Notes under the pieces: model-generated | Database searches by the model: none | Seen by the model: only the letters and a program-made list of their open reading frames with translations | What the model was told of the DNA's origin: nothing | Assembly (NCBI RefSeq): GCF_012863495.1 | Contig: NZ_JAAVJL010000002.1 | Location: 2,501-66,500 of the forward strand | DNA: 64,000 bases | Origin: Pseudanabaena yagii GIHE-NHR1 | Lineage (GTDB): Bacteria; Cyanobacteriota; Cyanobacteriia; Pseudanabaenales; Pseudanabaenaceae | Direction: 5' to 3' | Made by a program: the position numbers and the translations under genes | Part shown: in pieces, positions 36,588 through 44,554 of the stretch | Layout of the letters: the number at the start of each line of letters is the position of its first letter | Position numbering within the stretch: position 1 is the stretch's first letter

Positions 36588-39533
36588 ATGAGGAGTGACC
36601 CGACCATATTTGCTTCAAATAGCGACAACAGCAACGATATCGAGCAAAATGCAGGATTGAGTATGGTGGATATTCTGACATTATCCACACAGCAGCAACA
36701 AATTATCAATTGGGTTATGCGGCATCGCGAGTCTACCCTTGAGGCAATCTCGTCAGGTATTGGCACAACTCCAGAAGATACTTTGCTCGAAATTGAAGCT
36801 TTAATTAGTCAAGGATTTCTCGAATTAATTTCCAATCCAGGGGGAAATTATTACGCGATCGATTTTCGTCGCCAGCAAAGTATTAACAATCTTGATGCGA
36901 TGCCTAAGGCAGCAATTCGTCCCCTATCGATCATTCTCAACCCATCGGGGACAGTTTCCATTGCGACAGGGGAGAAATTTGAGCTATGCGTAACGGTCAC
37001 CAATCAGGGGAATCGCAGTGCCGTCATCAGTGTGGTGATCGATCAAGACTCTAGCTCGATCTATTCTTGGTGCACCTTCCCTTCGGAGCGGCTTGCCCTT
37101 AGTGTGGGGCAAAGCTGTGAGGTGGTGTTTCCGATTCAAGTACCGCCAACTATGCCTCCTAAGGAATATGGCTATACGATCATCATCGATGCCCCTGAGC
37201 ATTATCCCGAAGATACGCCAATTCAATACAAGGGGCGGGTGATTGTCACCCCTTCTATCCAAGAAGTAGTCAGGGTCAATGATCCCAGCTTTGCCACAAT
37301 TCCTCGTACCAACTCCGCTAGTCCACACCAAATGCGCGGGGGCGAAATTTGGCAAGTCTTGATTTCAGTAAATAATCGTTCGGAACGGGTCGATCGCTTT
37401 CGGGTAACTATCCCTGATCTTGACCCCAAATGGGTATCCATTTACTATCCTGAAGGTTTAGCTTTAGCGGGGGTTGTCGAGGCGACAGAAGGCTTACCCC
37501 TCAACCCTGATACTCAAGGACAGATCACCATTATTTTCAAGCCCCCCATGGATACTTGGGCAGGCATTTATTCCCCAACTATTCGTGTCCATTCGACTAA
37601 TAATCCTGACCTAGCGCTATTAGACATTGTTTACTTTGAAATTCTGCCAGTCTATCAACTGGATATTCAACTAGTAACCTTGCTCACCAGAGTCGAGAAT
37701 CAGCCATCTCTCTACGAAATGCGCTTTAAGAGTAGTAGCAATATTGCCCGTGAATTAATCGTGCGTGCGAGTAGTCCTGAACAGGATGGACTTTTAACCT
37801 ACAGCTTTAGTAGCGAAGAAACGCGAATTTCTCCCTATGGTAATTCCCGCATTAATCTAGAAGTACAAACCACGAAAAAGTGTAAACCTAAGTTTTTAAG
37901 TGAGCGCTACCTCAGTTTCATTGTTGAAGTGGAAGATAAGCAGGGAGTTGCTTTAGTTAGCGATCGCTACTTAGGCAATTTGATTGTCCCTGCCCGTCCT
38001 TGGTGGCAATTAGTGCTAGTAATCATTGGCATCATCGGCATCATTGGCACAATTATCTTTTTGATCTGGTGGTTCTTTTTCCGTCCGCCTGAAGTTCCTG
38101 TCGTCGTTGAATTTACTTCCGAATCACCCAACTACCGTGAAGTTGCCAATGAGTCAATTCGCTTACGGTGGCGAGTGACTAATCCTGATCTAATTAAAGA
38201 AATTAAAGTAGAAGGATTAGGTGAAGATCAAACTACCCTGAGCCAGCCTGTAGTCTATAACTTTAGTGCTGGTATTCCTCCTGAGTTAAAGGAATATTGC
38301 GTGATTGATCGCGAATTACTTTGTCAGAATGTCCCCACCGATGCGCGCAAGCCTAGTCAATATATTTTCCAAATGAACTTGGCATCAAAGAATCCCAAAA
38401 CTCGCACCTTACCACTAGCGAAAACTACAAAGATTATTGTTGAGCCTGTCCCCCAAGCGCAGATTTTAGAGTTTGCCTCCAACAAACCTCTCTATACAGA
38501 ATCTAGACCTGTTTTACCAACCATTGTTCTTGTACCTGTTGCCAAGTCTGATCAACAAGCAAACAATGCTCCGAAAGCAGAAACGAATAATCCTCCCACT
38601 TCTACGGAAGCCTCACCAAGTAATCCAGCTAGCTCCGTAAATAGCCCATCGCCTGAGGTGGTTGCCGCTAAAGCGAAGGAAACAGTCTTTATCCCTGAAG
38701 TCTTAGAGAAGCGAGTCTTCTTTACAGCCTTGGGCATTGCCGAAAGTCCCACTAAGTTGGGACTGATCAAGCCGAAACCTGATCTGGATAATGAAGTACG
38801 TCTGAATTGGCGCTTATCCAATGCTAGCCAAATTCGAGAGTTAACCCTCGTTGGGCGATCGCCTGAAGGGGAGATCAAAAGCCCACCCTTAAAATACTTG
38901 CTCACCGAAGGTATTCCGCGATCGCTACGTCCCTATTGCACCATTTCTAACGATGAAATGGTTTGCAAGAATGTCCCCACTGAAGCCAAAGCCTCAGGTA
39001 ATTACATTTTTGAATTAGCGATCGTTCCGCGTAAACCTCCTATCGATCCCAAAGCAGTTCCTGTGATGCGGAAAACGGAGATTGTCAAAATTGCTCCCTA
39101 CCCAGCCAAGATTCTCGAACTCAAGGTCAATGGACAGGATGCTTTACCGCAATATTCCTTTAATCTCAATCCCGATATTCCCAGCATTCTCACCCTCTCT
39201 TGGAAAGTAGAAGCCTCAGCCGCCGCCAAAATCGATCTCTTGCCTGCCCCCGGAAATGTCGCGGCTGTTGGACAATTAGCTCTGCCCCTCAGTCCTAAAT
39301 CCGCCGAAGTAACCTATACCTTAAAAGTTACTAATCCCGATGGACAAATCATTATGCGTTCCTTCATTGTCCAAACGATCGCGCCCCCCCCAGCACCAAA
39401 GCCTGAGGAAACACCACCGATCGCTTTACCACCTGATGTGCCAGCGATCGACTCTCCCCTCATCCCCGCACCACCAAATCAGCGATCAGGAGGCACACTC
39501 ACGCCATCTGAAGTTCCTCCTAGCCAAAAATAG
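36588..39533 (+). CDS. winged-helix / Ig-like / single-TM protein of the CIS locus
   Basis: 981 residues. Residues 25-95 look like a winged helix (QQQQIINWVMRHRESTLEAISSGIGTTPEDTLLEIEALISQGFL). Then several beta-sandwich domains, one hydrophobic membrane helix at about 472-498 (WWQLVLVIIGIIGIIGTIIF), and after it two homologous Ig-like repeats, each with a conserved Cys pair (EYCVIDRELLCQNVPT and PYCTISNDEMVCKNVPT), separated and followed by Pro-rich linkers. No signal peptide precedes the membrane helix. It sits between the CIS ATPase and a tail chaperone-like gene. I suggest, as inference only, a membrane anchor or sensor for the CIS. Confidence 0.6.
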   Translation: MRSDPTIFASNSDNSNDIEQNAGLSMVDILTLSTQQQQIINWVMRHRESTLEAISSGIGTTPEDTLLEIEALISQGFLELISNPGGNYYAIDFRRQQSINNLDAMPKAAIRPLSIILNPSGTVSIATGEKFELCVTVTNQGNRSAVISVVIDQDSSSIYSWCTFPSERLALSVGQSCEVVFPIQVPPTMPPKEYGYTIIIDAPEHYPEDTPIQYKGRVIVTPSIQEVVRVNDPSFATIPRTNSASPHQMRGGEIWQVLISVNNRSERVDRFRVTIPDLDPKWVSIYYPEGLALAGVVEATEGLPLNPDTQGQITIIFKPPMDTWAGIYSPTIRVHSTNNPDLALLDIVYFEILPVYQLDIQLVTLLTRVENQPSLYEMRFKSSSNIARELIVRASSPEQDGLLTYSFSSEETRISPYGNSRINLEVQTTKKCKPKFLSERYLSFIVEVEDKQGVALVSDRYLGNLIVPARPWWQLVLVIIGIIGIIGTIIFLIWWFFFRPPEVPVVVEFTSESPNYREVANESIRLRWRVTNPDLIKEIKVEGLGEDQTTLSQPVVYNFSAGIPPELKEYCVIDRELLCQNVPTDARKPSQYIFQMNLASKNPKTRTLPLAKTTKIIVEPVPQAQILEFASNKPLYTESRPVLPTIVLVPVAKSDQQANNAPKAETNNPPTSTEASPSNPASSVNSPSPEVVAAKAKETVFIPEVLEKRVFFTALGIAESPTKLGLIKPKPDLDNEVRLNWRLSNASQIRELTLVGRSPEGEIKSPPLKYLLTEGIPRSLRPYCTISNDEMVCKNVPTEAKASGNYIFELAIVPRKPPIDPKAVPVMRKTEIVKIAPYPAKILELKVNGQDALPQYSFNLNPDIPSILTLSWKVEASAAAKIDLLPAPGNVAAVGQLALPLSPKSAEVTYTLKVTNPDGQIIMRSFIVQTIAPPPAPKPEETPPIALPPDVPAIDSPLIPAPPNQRSGGTLTPSEVPPSQK

Positions 39534-39548
39534 TAGGACTTACGCAGT

Positions 39549-39627
39549 GGTTAGATGTGGTGTGTGCAAAGCCCACACCACATCTAACTCAAAAATAGAA
39601 TAGACAAGGGGCTTCAGCCCCTTGTCT
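39549..39627 (+). terminator. two consecutive hairpins after the membrane-protein gene
   Basis: First stem-loop at 39549-39589 (arms of about 18 with one mismatch), second at 39602-39627 (perfect 12-bp arms, TC loop). Together they probably end or attenuate the transcript before the chaperone-like gene at 39671. Confidence 0.65.
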
Positions 39628-39670
39628 CAGTAAAATCTCGGTTAAATAGACCAGTGAAATTTAGTTGACC

Positions 39671-39976
39671 ATGCTCCAAACAGAATTTAAATTCACGTTA
39701 CCCAAAGGGTTATATCTCAATGGAGAATTACACCAACAGGGCAAAATTAAGCGCCTAACTGCTAAGGATGAATTGGTCATACAGGACTTGGCTAATCGTC
39801 ATCCCAACATCGATGTTGTTTTCTGCGTCTTAGCTCAGGCGATCGCGCAATTAGGCAGCCTTACCAAAGTTATGCCACACCAGCTAGAACAACTCTTTCT
39901 CCCCGACTTCCTATACTTCCAGAGTCTATTTAGTCAACTGCAACCACAAAACCTAGACCCATCGGGGGAATTATAG
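39671..39976 (+). CDS. tail assembly chaperone-like protein, second copy
   Basis: 101 residues, starting MLQTEFKFTLPKGLYLNGELH. I use the ATG at 39671 rather than the TTG two codons upstream because it aligns with the start of the paralogue at 4859 (MIQTEFEFTLPKG). Both are small, helical and end in variable acidic tails. The stop codon TAG at 39974 sits within a sequence of interest: a run of five G at 39964-39968, the stop, then a stem-loop, with a DUF6760-like frame open in the -1 phase. In phages, tail chaperone genes of this kind are classic sites of -1 frameshifting. Confidence 0.75.
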   Translation: MLQTEFKFTLPKGLYLNGELHQQGKIKRLTAKDELVIQDLANRHPNIDVVFCVLAQAIAQLGSLTKVMPHQLEQLFLPDFLYFQSLFSQLQPQNLDPSGEL

Positions 39977-40110
39977 GCTACCCCTCCGAGAGGTTATATG
40001 AGGAGGTAGCCTTTATCGCTTTTTACTTCCATTGGTCAAGGGAAGATATACTCAACCTCACCCATGCCGAACGCCTCCGTTGGGTCAATGAAATCATGCG
40101 TTTGCGTTAA
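39973..40110 (+). CDS. DUF6760-like small tail protein, start codon unusual
   Basis: 45 residues reading GYPSERLYEEVAFIAFYFHW, then SREDILNLTHAERLRWVNEI. The pattern YxxERLYEEVAFxAxxFHWSxExIL and the RxRWVxEI end match the small DUF6760 proteins that follow tail chaperone genes in phage-like particles. No ATG, GTG or TTG exists between an in-frame stop at 39931 and the first conserved residue; only ATT (39970) or ATA (39973) could start it. It may be reached by -1 frameshifting from the chaperone gene, use a rare start, or have lost its start codon. The frame ends two bases before the convergent pentapeptide gene. Confidence 0.62.
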   Translation: MGYPSERLYEEVAFIAFYFHWSREDILNLTHAERLRWVNEIMRLR

Positions 40111-40112
40111 GC

Positions 40113-40577
40113 TCAATCACCAGCCAATCGACAATCACGATTATTCAGCTTGCCATCGGACATGATCGTGCGACAAAAGATACTTTTTTGAGAATTAGAA
40201 TCTTTCAATAGAGCGGCATTAAATTTAGCTCCCCTTAAATCTGCACCTCGGAAATCCACATTCTCTAAATCCGCATTAGTAAAATTTGCCCAGCGCAGGT
40301 TTGCATCCTGAAAGCTGGCATCTTTTAAGTAAGCTCCGATCAAGTTTGCGCCAATTAAGTTTGCCTTCCGCAAATTCGCCGCCCGCATTTGCGCCAAACT
40401 CAGATTTGCGCCATTAAGCTTTGCCTCAACGAGATTGGCATTACTTAATTCACATTCTGGGCAGGCTCTAGTCTCTAACAATTGATCGACAGGATTAGCG
40501 ATCGCTGCTTGAGCAATTACTAGAGATGAGGATAAGGCGATCGCGTTAGGCAAAAAGTAATGGCGTAACATTGGCAA
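40113..40577 (-). CDS. small secreted pentapeptide-repeat protein with CxxC motif
   Basis: 154 residues. Signal peptide with core AIALSSSLVIAQAAIA, likely cleaved near IANP. Then QLLETRACPECELSNANL (CxxC), about fifteen pentapeptides (A(N/D)L type), and a tail FCRTIMSDGKLNNRDC. It shares the CxxC entry and the Cys-x-x-x-x-(S/P)DG...C tail with the proteins at 32765 and 43706, so the three form one family in this locus. The second ATG, two codons in, is an equally possible start. Confidence 0.8.
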   Translation of the reverse strand: MPMLRHYFLPNAIALSSSLVIAQAAIANPVDQLLETRACPECELSNANLVEAKLNGANLSLAQMRAANLRKANLIGANLIGAYLKDASFQDANLRWANFTNADLENVDFRGADLRGAKFNAALLKDSNSQKSIFCRTIMSDGKLNNRDCRLAGD

Positions 40578-40608
40578 TCCTTGTTTACGAATCGACTGTT
40601 TTCTAACT

Positions 40609-41145
40609 TTATCTCTGTTTGGTCATTGCTATAACCATGTCTAGGGTAATGTCTGAGATATTACCTAGAGTTGGGAGTTTGTTGCTTCCAGAATAGATTA
40701 GTGGCAGTTCTGAGTGTTCCCAAACCCAAATTTGCTGACTCTGAATATCGGTCAGCCACGCAATCTGAGTGCCATTGATCAAGCAATGTAGGATTTTGTT
40801 TTGTAGCTCTAAGGTATTTTGGTCGGGGGAGCGAATTTCAATCATCCAGTCTGGCTCTCCTTGCAGTAGACCATCAACTTCAGTAAGCCGATCACTTTTA
40901 ACCACGGTAATGTCTGGTACGGGAGATAGTGGTGGCAAGATGCAACGCAGTTCTTGAATAGCTTCGTATGTTTGGGTTTGTCTATTGATTGTGTTAACTA
41001 GGTTACGTTGCAGGCGAGAATGAAAAAGCGTTGGCATCGGCTTTTGTTGAGGTTGTCCATGGATAAATTCCCAAGCAGGTGAGGTTTCAATTTTAGGCTG
41101 CTGGAGAAAAGTTTCTAAGGGGCTAGCGATCGCAATAGATTCCAT
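40609..41145 (-). CDS. Uma2 family (DUF820) putative nuclease
   Basis: 178 residues, usual size for Uma2 proteins, which are abundant in cyanobacteria. The PD-(D/E)XK-like core is seen as PVPDITVV (about 91-98) and EPDWMIEIRSPDQ (about 118-130), with Asp and Glu-x-(Arg in place of Lys) at the expected sites. Biological role of the family is unclear; some members are linked to mobile DNA. Confidence 0.82.
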   Translation of the reverse strand: MESIAIASPLETFLQQPKIETSPAWEFIHGQPQQKPMPTLFHSRLQRNLVNTINRQTQTYEAIQELRCILPPLSPVPDITVVKSDRLTEVDGLLQGEPDWMIEIRSPDQNTLELQNKILHCLINGTQIAWLTDIQSQQIWVWEHSELPLIYSGSNKLPTLGNISDITLDMVIAMTKQR

Positions 41146-41226
41146 AATTGCCTGAGATCAATCTTTGCAGGTGCAACGTATGTTTAGTTCATTCCCTTGG
41201 ATTGAATACCCCTGTTTTTAATTTGC

Positions 41227-41276
41227 TTATGCCTACCTAGTGTTGAAAAATGCAATTCAACACTAGGTAGGCATAA
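41227..41276 (-). terminator. strong hairpin after the eCIS core gene
   Basis: Perfect 20-bp arms (41227-41246 and 41257-41276) with a 10-base loop, eleven bases past the stop of the gene at 41287. No clear T run, so it may stabilise the 3' end rather than terminate. Confidence 0.65.
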
Positions 41277-41286
41277 ATAGACACAC

Positions 41287-43581
41287 TCAGATTTTCCAAT
41301 TTGTATCTGGAACAAAATCTTTTGTCATGACAGTTAATGCCTCCCACAAAGTTACATAATGTTGTTTTAGAACTTCAAATCCTCCACTCATTAGGCTAGT
41401 ACTTTTTTCATCTTGCTTTGCTTCTGGTCTTGCCCATGTAGGTGTTTCTAAACCTGTCTTGTCAAGTAATTTTGAATATGCGGTTTGTCCTTCTTCCGTA
41501 TGTTTAGACTTTTTACCCTGTGCATAACTAGACAATGTTGTTTCCGTATGAGCAATCTTGCCTTCATTAACCATTTTGAGAAGTAAATCAGGCGATACAG
41601 CAGGACAATACTCATCAAGTAATCCTATCATATGTCCAAATTCATGTGCTGCGGTAATACGACTCCAATTTTGTTCGTACTGAGTTAGTGTATTAGGGGT
41701 ATCAGGAGCTTCCAATTTTGCACTACTACCTATTGCACCCATAGCTTGTTTTGCTGTGGTTGGCTGCTCCACACCTGAATCACTAAGAACTTTATCAATT
41801 GCCTCTTTGCGTAAACCAACTAGCCCAGAACTTTCTCTTGATCCTAGAGTCACATCAATTGACAGTGGATGTAAATGTGCTAGCGCACTATCTTTACGAA
41901 GAGATGCTAAGTCTTGAGCAATATTTGTTAGTTGAGCTTTCATTCCCACTGCAAATTTGGAAGTTTTTGCGTCAAATACAATTGGAGCAACATTTGCTAA
42001 TTTCTTAAGAAGACGCTCACGATCTCGTTCGTAAGCAGGCTTGATATTAGTAGTTTTTTCAGTAGGAGCAAGGTGTTGACTCACAATAGGATCGTTAATC
42101 TTATCTTTCGTATCTTGCTCTTGTAAAGTTCCACCACCTTGGTCATTCACTCCAGATACCCCTCCCGCTGTTCTCATACCACCTGTTTTCTTAGTAAAAG
42201 CTTTTGAGACACTAACTGAATAATGAGCATCGTTAGCTTTCTTAGATTCCACGACATTTATTACTGGTTGCACAACTACATCAGTAAAATTAACCTTGTC
42301 ACAGCTAATCGTACTAATGTTACCCCATTTACTCATTACTGCTGATTTAAAGTCATTAAACCAAGCTTTCTTACCTTCTCTAGTCCACTCAGTATCAGCG
42401 TCATCTGTTGCTAATCCCTTATAAGCTGATGAGTCTTGATAGTCAAAATGGACTTTGACAGTAATTGTCATTATTCCAGTCTTAGGGTTATAATCTGCAT
42501 CAAATTTCCCCCCTCCAGTTGATGGTTGCCAATTCCGAAGTTTAAACTTTTTTGAATTAAACTTTTCTCGTTCAGTTTTTTTTGAAAAAAGTCCTCTCTG
42601 AATAGTAGGCTTGGGATTTTTCTGCAACACATTAAGGTTGTTACTATTACTGGTAATGCTCTTTTTTTGAAGTTTAAATCCACAAGAAGAACAAGAGCAA
42701 CCAGCATCATGCGTATTTACTTGACGTTGCAATGAGTCATTAGGATTTTGAGAAACGATATAATTTTGTTTCAACTTTCGATTCACATCCCCATTATTCT
42801 GTTGCACCACATGAGTTAATTCATGGGCAAGTAACTCCTGTCCATCTTTACTGTTGGGGTTGTATTCACCCTGCCGAAAAAATATATCTTGACCAGTTGT
42901 AAAAGCCTTTGCTTGGATTGACTTATTTAATTGATCGGATTGTGAATCTATATGCACTTTTACACTACTAAAGTCTGCTCCCATCGCTTGACCCATCTTA
43001 GCTTGAAGACTAGGATCTAGAGACTTTCCACTACCTCTCACACTTTGAATAGATGATTCTAAGTCTGACGATGCTTCCCCACCGCCAAGATTTTCACGTC
43101 TCTGTAACAAAGGCTTCATTTGAATTTCTTCATCCTCTTCCTCTATTCCCTCTTGTCTTTGGATTTGAGAGATCGGTTTCATTTGAATTTCTTTATCCTC
43201 TCCTTCTATTCCCCCTTGTCGTTGGACAGACTTATCATGCATTGGCGAATTAATTTGTTGAACTACTTTAGAAGCAGTCGCATCTGCTTCTTTTTCATAC
43301 TTATCATTCGGTTCGCCAATATTCAACTTAGCTTGAATTGGGAAGCGATGTAACGAATTTCTCTGAATTGGACGATCAGAAGAGTTTGAAGGATTAGAGA
43401 TTAGTTTCCCTAGTAAATTTTCTGATGACGAATTGGAAGCTTGATCTAGGAAATCTTCAGACTTTCGGTTAACTTGAGGAAAATCTGACTGTTCTGGTGC
43501 AAAAGCTCTAGTTTGCAAATTTAGGGTTGTAGGTTTGGGAGAAGTCACAAGTTGAGCAGACTTTTCTTGAGTGCGCTTCAT
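41287..43581 (-). CDS. eCIS core (DUF4157) protein with C-terminal metzincin-like protease, probable CIS cargo
   Basis: 764 residues. The N-terminal 190 residues are low-complexity and carry IQR/IQAK/LQR motifs and acid repeats (EEDEEIQMKPLLQRREN). The DUF4157 domain spans about 185-265, with DFSSVKVHIDSQSDQLN, AFTTGQDIFFRQGEYNP and HELTHVVQQ (HExxH at 253). This domain marks proteins loaded in or targeted by extracellular CIS. The C-terminal half contains a second zinc site, HEFGHMIGLLDEY at 646, which fits HExxHxxGxxD, the metzincin pattern with Asp as third ligand. I infer a toxin cargo with protease activity; target unknown. Confidence 0.88.
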   Translation of the reverse strand: MKRTQEKSAQLVTSPKPTTLNLQTRAFAPEQSDFPQVNRKSEDFLDQASNSSSENLLGKLISNPSNSSDRPIQRNSLHRFPIQAKLNIGEPNDKYEKEADATASKVVQQINSPMHDKSVQRQGGIEGEDKEIQMKPISQIQRQEGIEEEDEEIQMKPLLQRRENLGGGEASSDLESSIQSVRGSGKSLDPSLQAKMGQAMGADFSSVKVHIDSQSDQLNKSIQAKAFTTGQDIFFRQGEYNPNSKDGQELLAHELTHVVQQNNGDVNRKLKQNYIVSQNPNDSLQRQVNTHDAGCSCSSCGFKLQKKSITSNSNNLNVLQKNPKPTIQRGLFSKKTEREKFNSKKFKLRNWQPSTGGGKFDADYNPKTGIMTITVKVHFDYQDSSAYKGLATDDADTEWTREGKKAWFNDFKSAVMSKWGNISTISCDKVNFTDVVVQPVINVVESKKANDAHYSVSVSKAFTKKTGGMRTAGGVSGVNDQGGGTLQEQDTKDKINDPIVSQHLAPTEKTTNIKPAYERDRERLLKKLANVAPIVFDAKTSKFAVGMKAQLTNIAQDLASLRKDSALAHLHPLSIDVTLGSRESSGLVGLRKEAIDKVLSDSGVEQPTTAKQAMGAIGSSAKLEAPDTPNTLTQYEQNWSRITAAHEFGHMIGLLDEYCPAVSPDLLLKMVNEGKIAHTETTLSSYAQGKKSKHTEEGQTAYSKLLDKTGLETPTWARPEAKQDEKSTSLMSGGFEVLKQHYVTLWEALTVMTKDFVPDTNWKI

Positions 43582-43705
43582 AGCATTAACCTCTAAATTT
43601 GCTTACAGCAAAGCTGTATATATTCAATGCTAGATATTCTCGCATACTTGCAATTAGGATGCATATGTAAAGCACAGATATTTGAAGAATTTATTGATAA
43701 TTTTT

Positions 43706-44380
43706 TTAACGACAATCTTGGCTATTAACTGAGCCATCTTGCAGAGTGGTGTTACATAGCTTTGCATTCTTCAGATTTGTGTTTATTAGTGACGAATTTT
43801 CGAGATTCGCATCCACTAAATTAGCTTCGCTCAGATTAGCGCTTTCGAGATTGGCAAACCCTAACTTAGCGTTAGTTAAATTCGCTTTGAGTAGATTTGC
43901 TCCTTCGAGGTTCACGAATTGCTTTACTAAGCTAAAAGCATCAACATTGCCATCACCATAGCTATCAGTCAAATTGGCTTCTTGAAGATTACTTTGGAGG
44001 AAGGAAGCCTCTAATAAATGGGTATTGCTGAGATTTGCACCTTGCAAATTGGCTTTACTAAAGTTAGTGACACGAAGATCGGCATAGCTCAGATCAGCTT
44101 GTGTGAGTAATGCTTCCTGTAAATTTGCACCTCTAAGATCGACGCTACGAAGATTTGCACCTTGCAAATTTGCTTTGTTAAGATTTGCACCAATGAGTTT
44201 AAGCCCACTTAAATCTGTATTTTGTAAGTTGCAGCCCTGACATCGGTTAGTTTCAATGAGCCGTTGACGATTGGCGGCTTGGAGCCGATCGCTACTAGGG
44301 TCAGCTAACGATGGTGAAGCGTTAGCGATCGCTATGATCGTTAAGATTCCTGCAAACAAGGGTTTGGAAAGATTTAGCAT
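43706..44380 (-). CDS. secreted pentapeptide-repeat protein with CxxC motif
   Basis: 224 residues from the ATG at 44380, which gives a clean signal peptide (LFAGILTIIAIANASPSLA); an ATG 22 codons upstream gives an unlikely leader. RLIETNRCQGCNLQNTDL supplies the CxxC entry, then about thirty pentapeptides with one break at YGDGNVDAFSLVKQFVN, and the tail LCNTTLQDGSVNSQDC. Family as at 32765 and 40113. It lies 124 bases upstream (in transcription terms, downstream) of nothing coupled; the eCIS core gene on the same strand is separate. Confidence 0.8.
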   Translation of the reverse strand: MLNLSKPLFAGILTIIAIANASPSLADPSSDRLQAANRQRLIETNRCQGCNLQNTDLSGLKLIGANLNKANLQGANLRSVDLRGANLQEALLTQADLSYADLRVTNFSKANLQGANLSNTHLLEASFLQSNLQEANLTDSYGDGNVDAFSLVKQFVNLEGANLLKANLTNAKLGFANLESANLSEANLVDANLENSSLINTNLKNAKLCNTTLQDGSVNSQDCR

Positions 44381-44554
44381 AATAGATTGATAATGTTGAC
44401 TTAATGATGTGATTTTAACCAAGCTTTTCTGAATTAAAATCAGCATATAGTGTTTCCCAGCCTAATAAAGTACGAGGTTTTTTTCTGAAAATAATCCTCT
44501 GTAACTCACTTGCGGGGAAGGCGTGTGGTTGTGGTGTAGAAATTGGGAGTGCCT

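Noticed and set aside
39964-39970. Canonical X-XXY-YYZ slippery heptamer at the chaperone stop
   Set aside because: The G-GGG-GAA sequence allows P-site slippage but not the A-site re-pairing of a classical heptamer, so frameshifting is offered only as one possibility.
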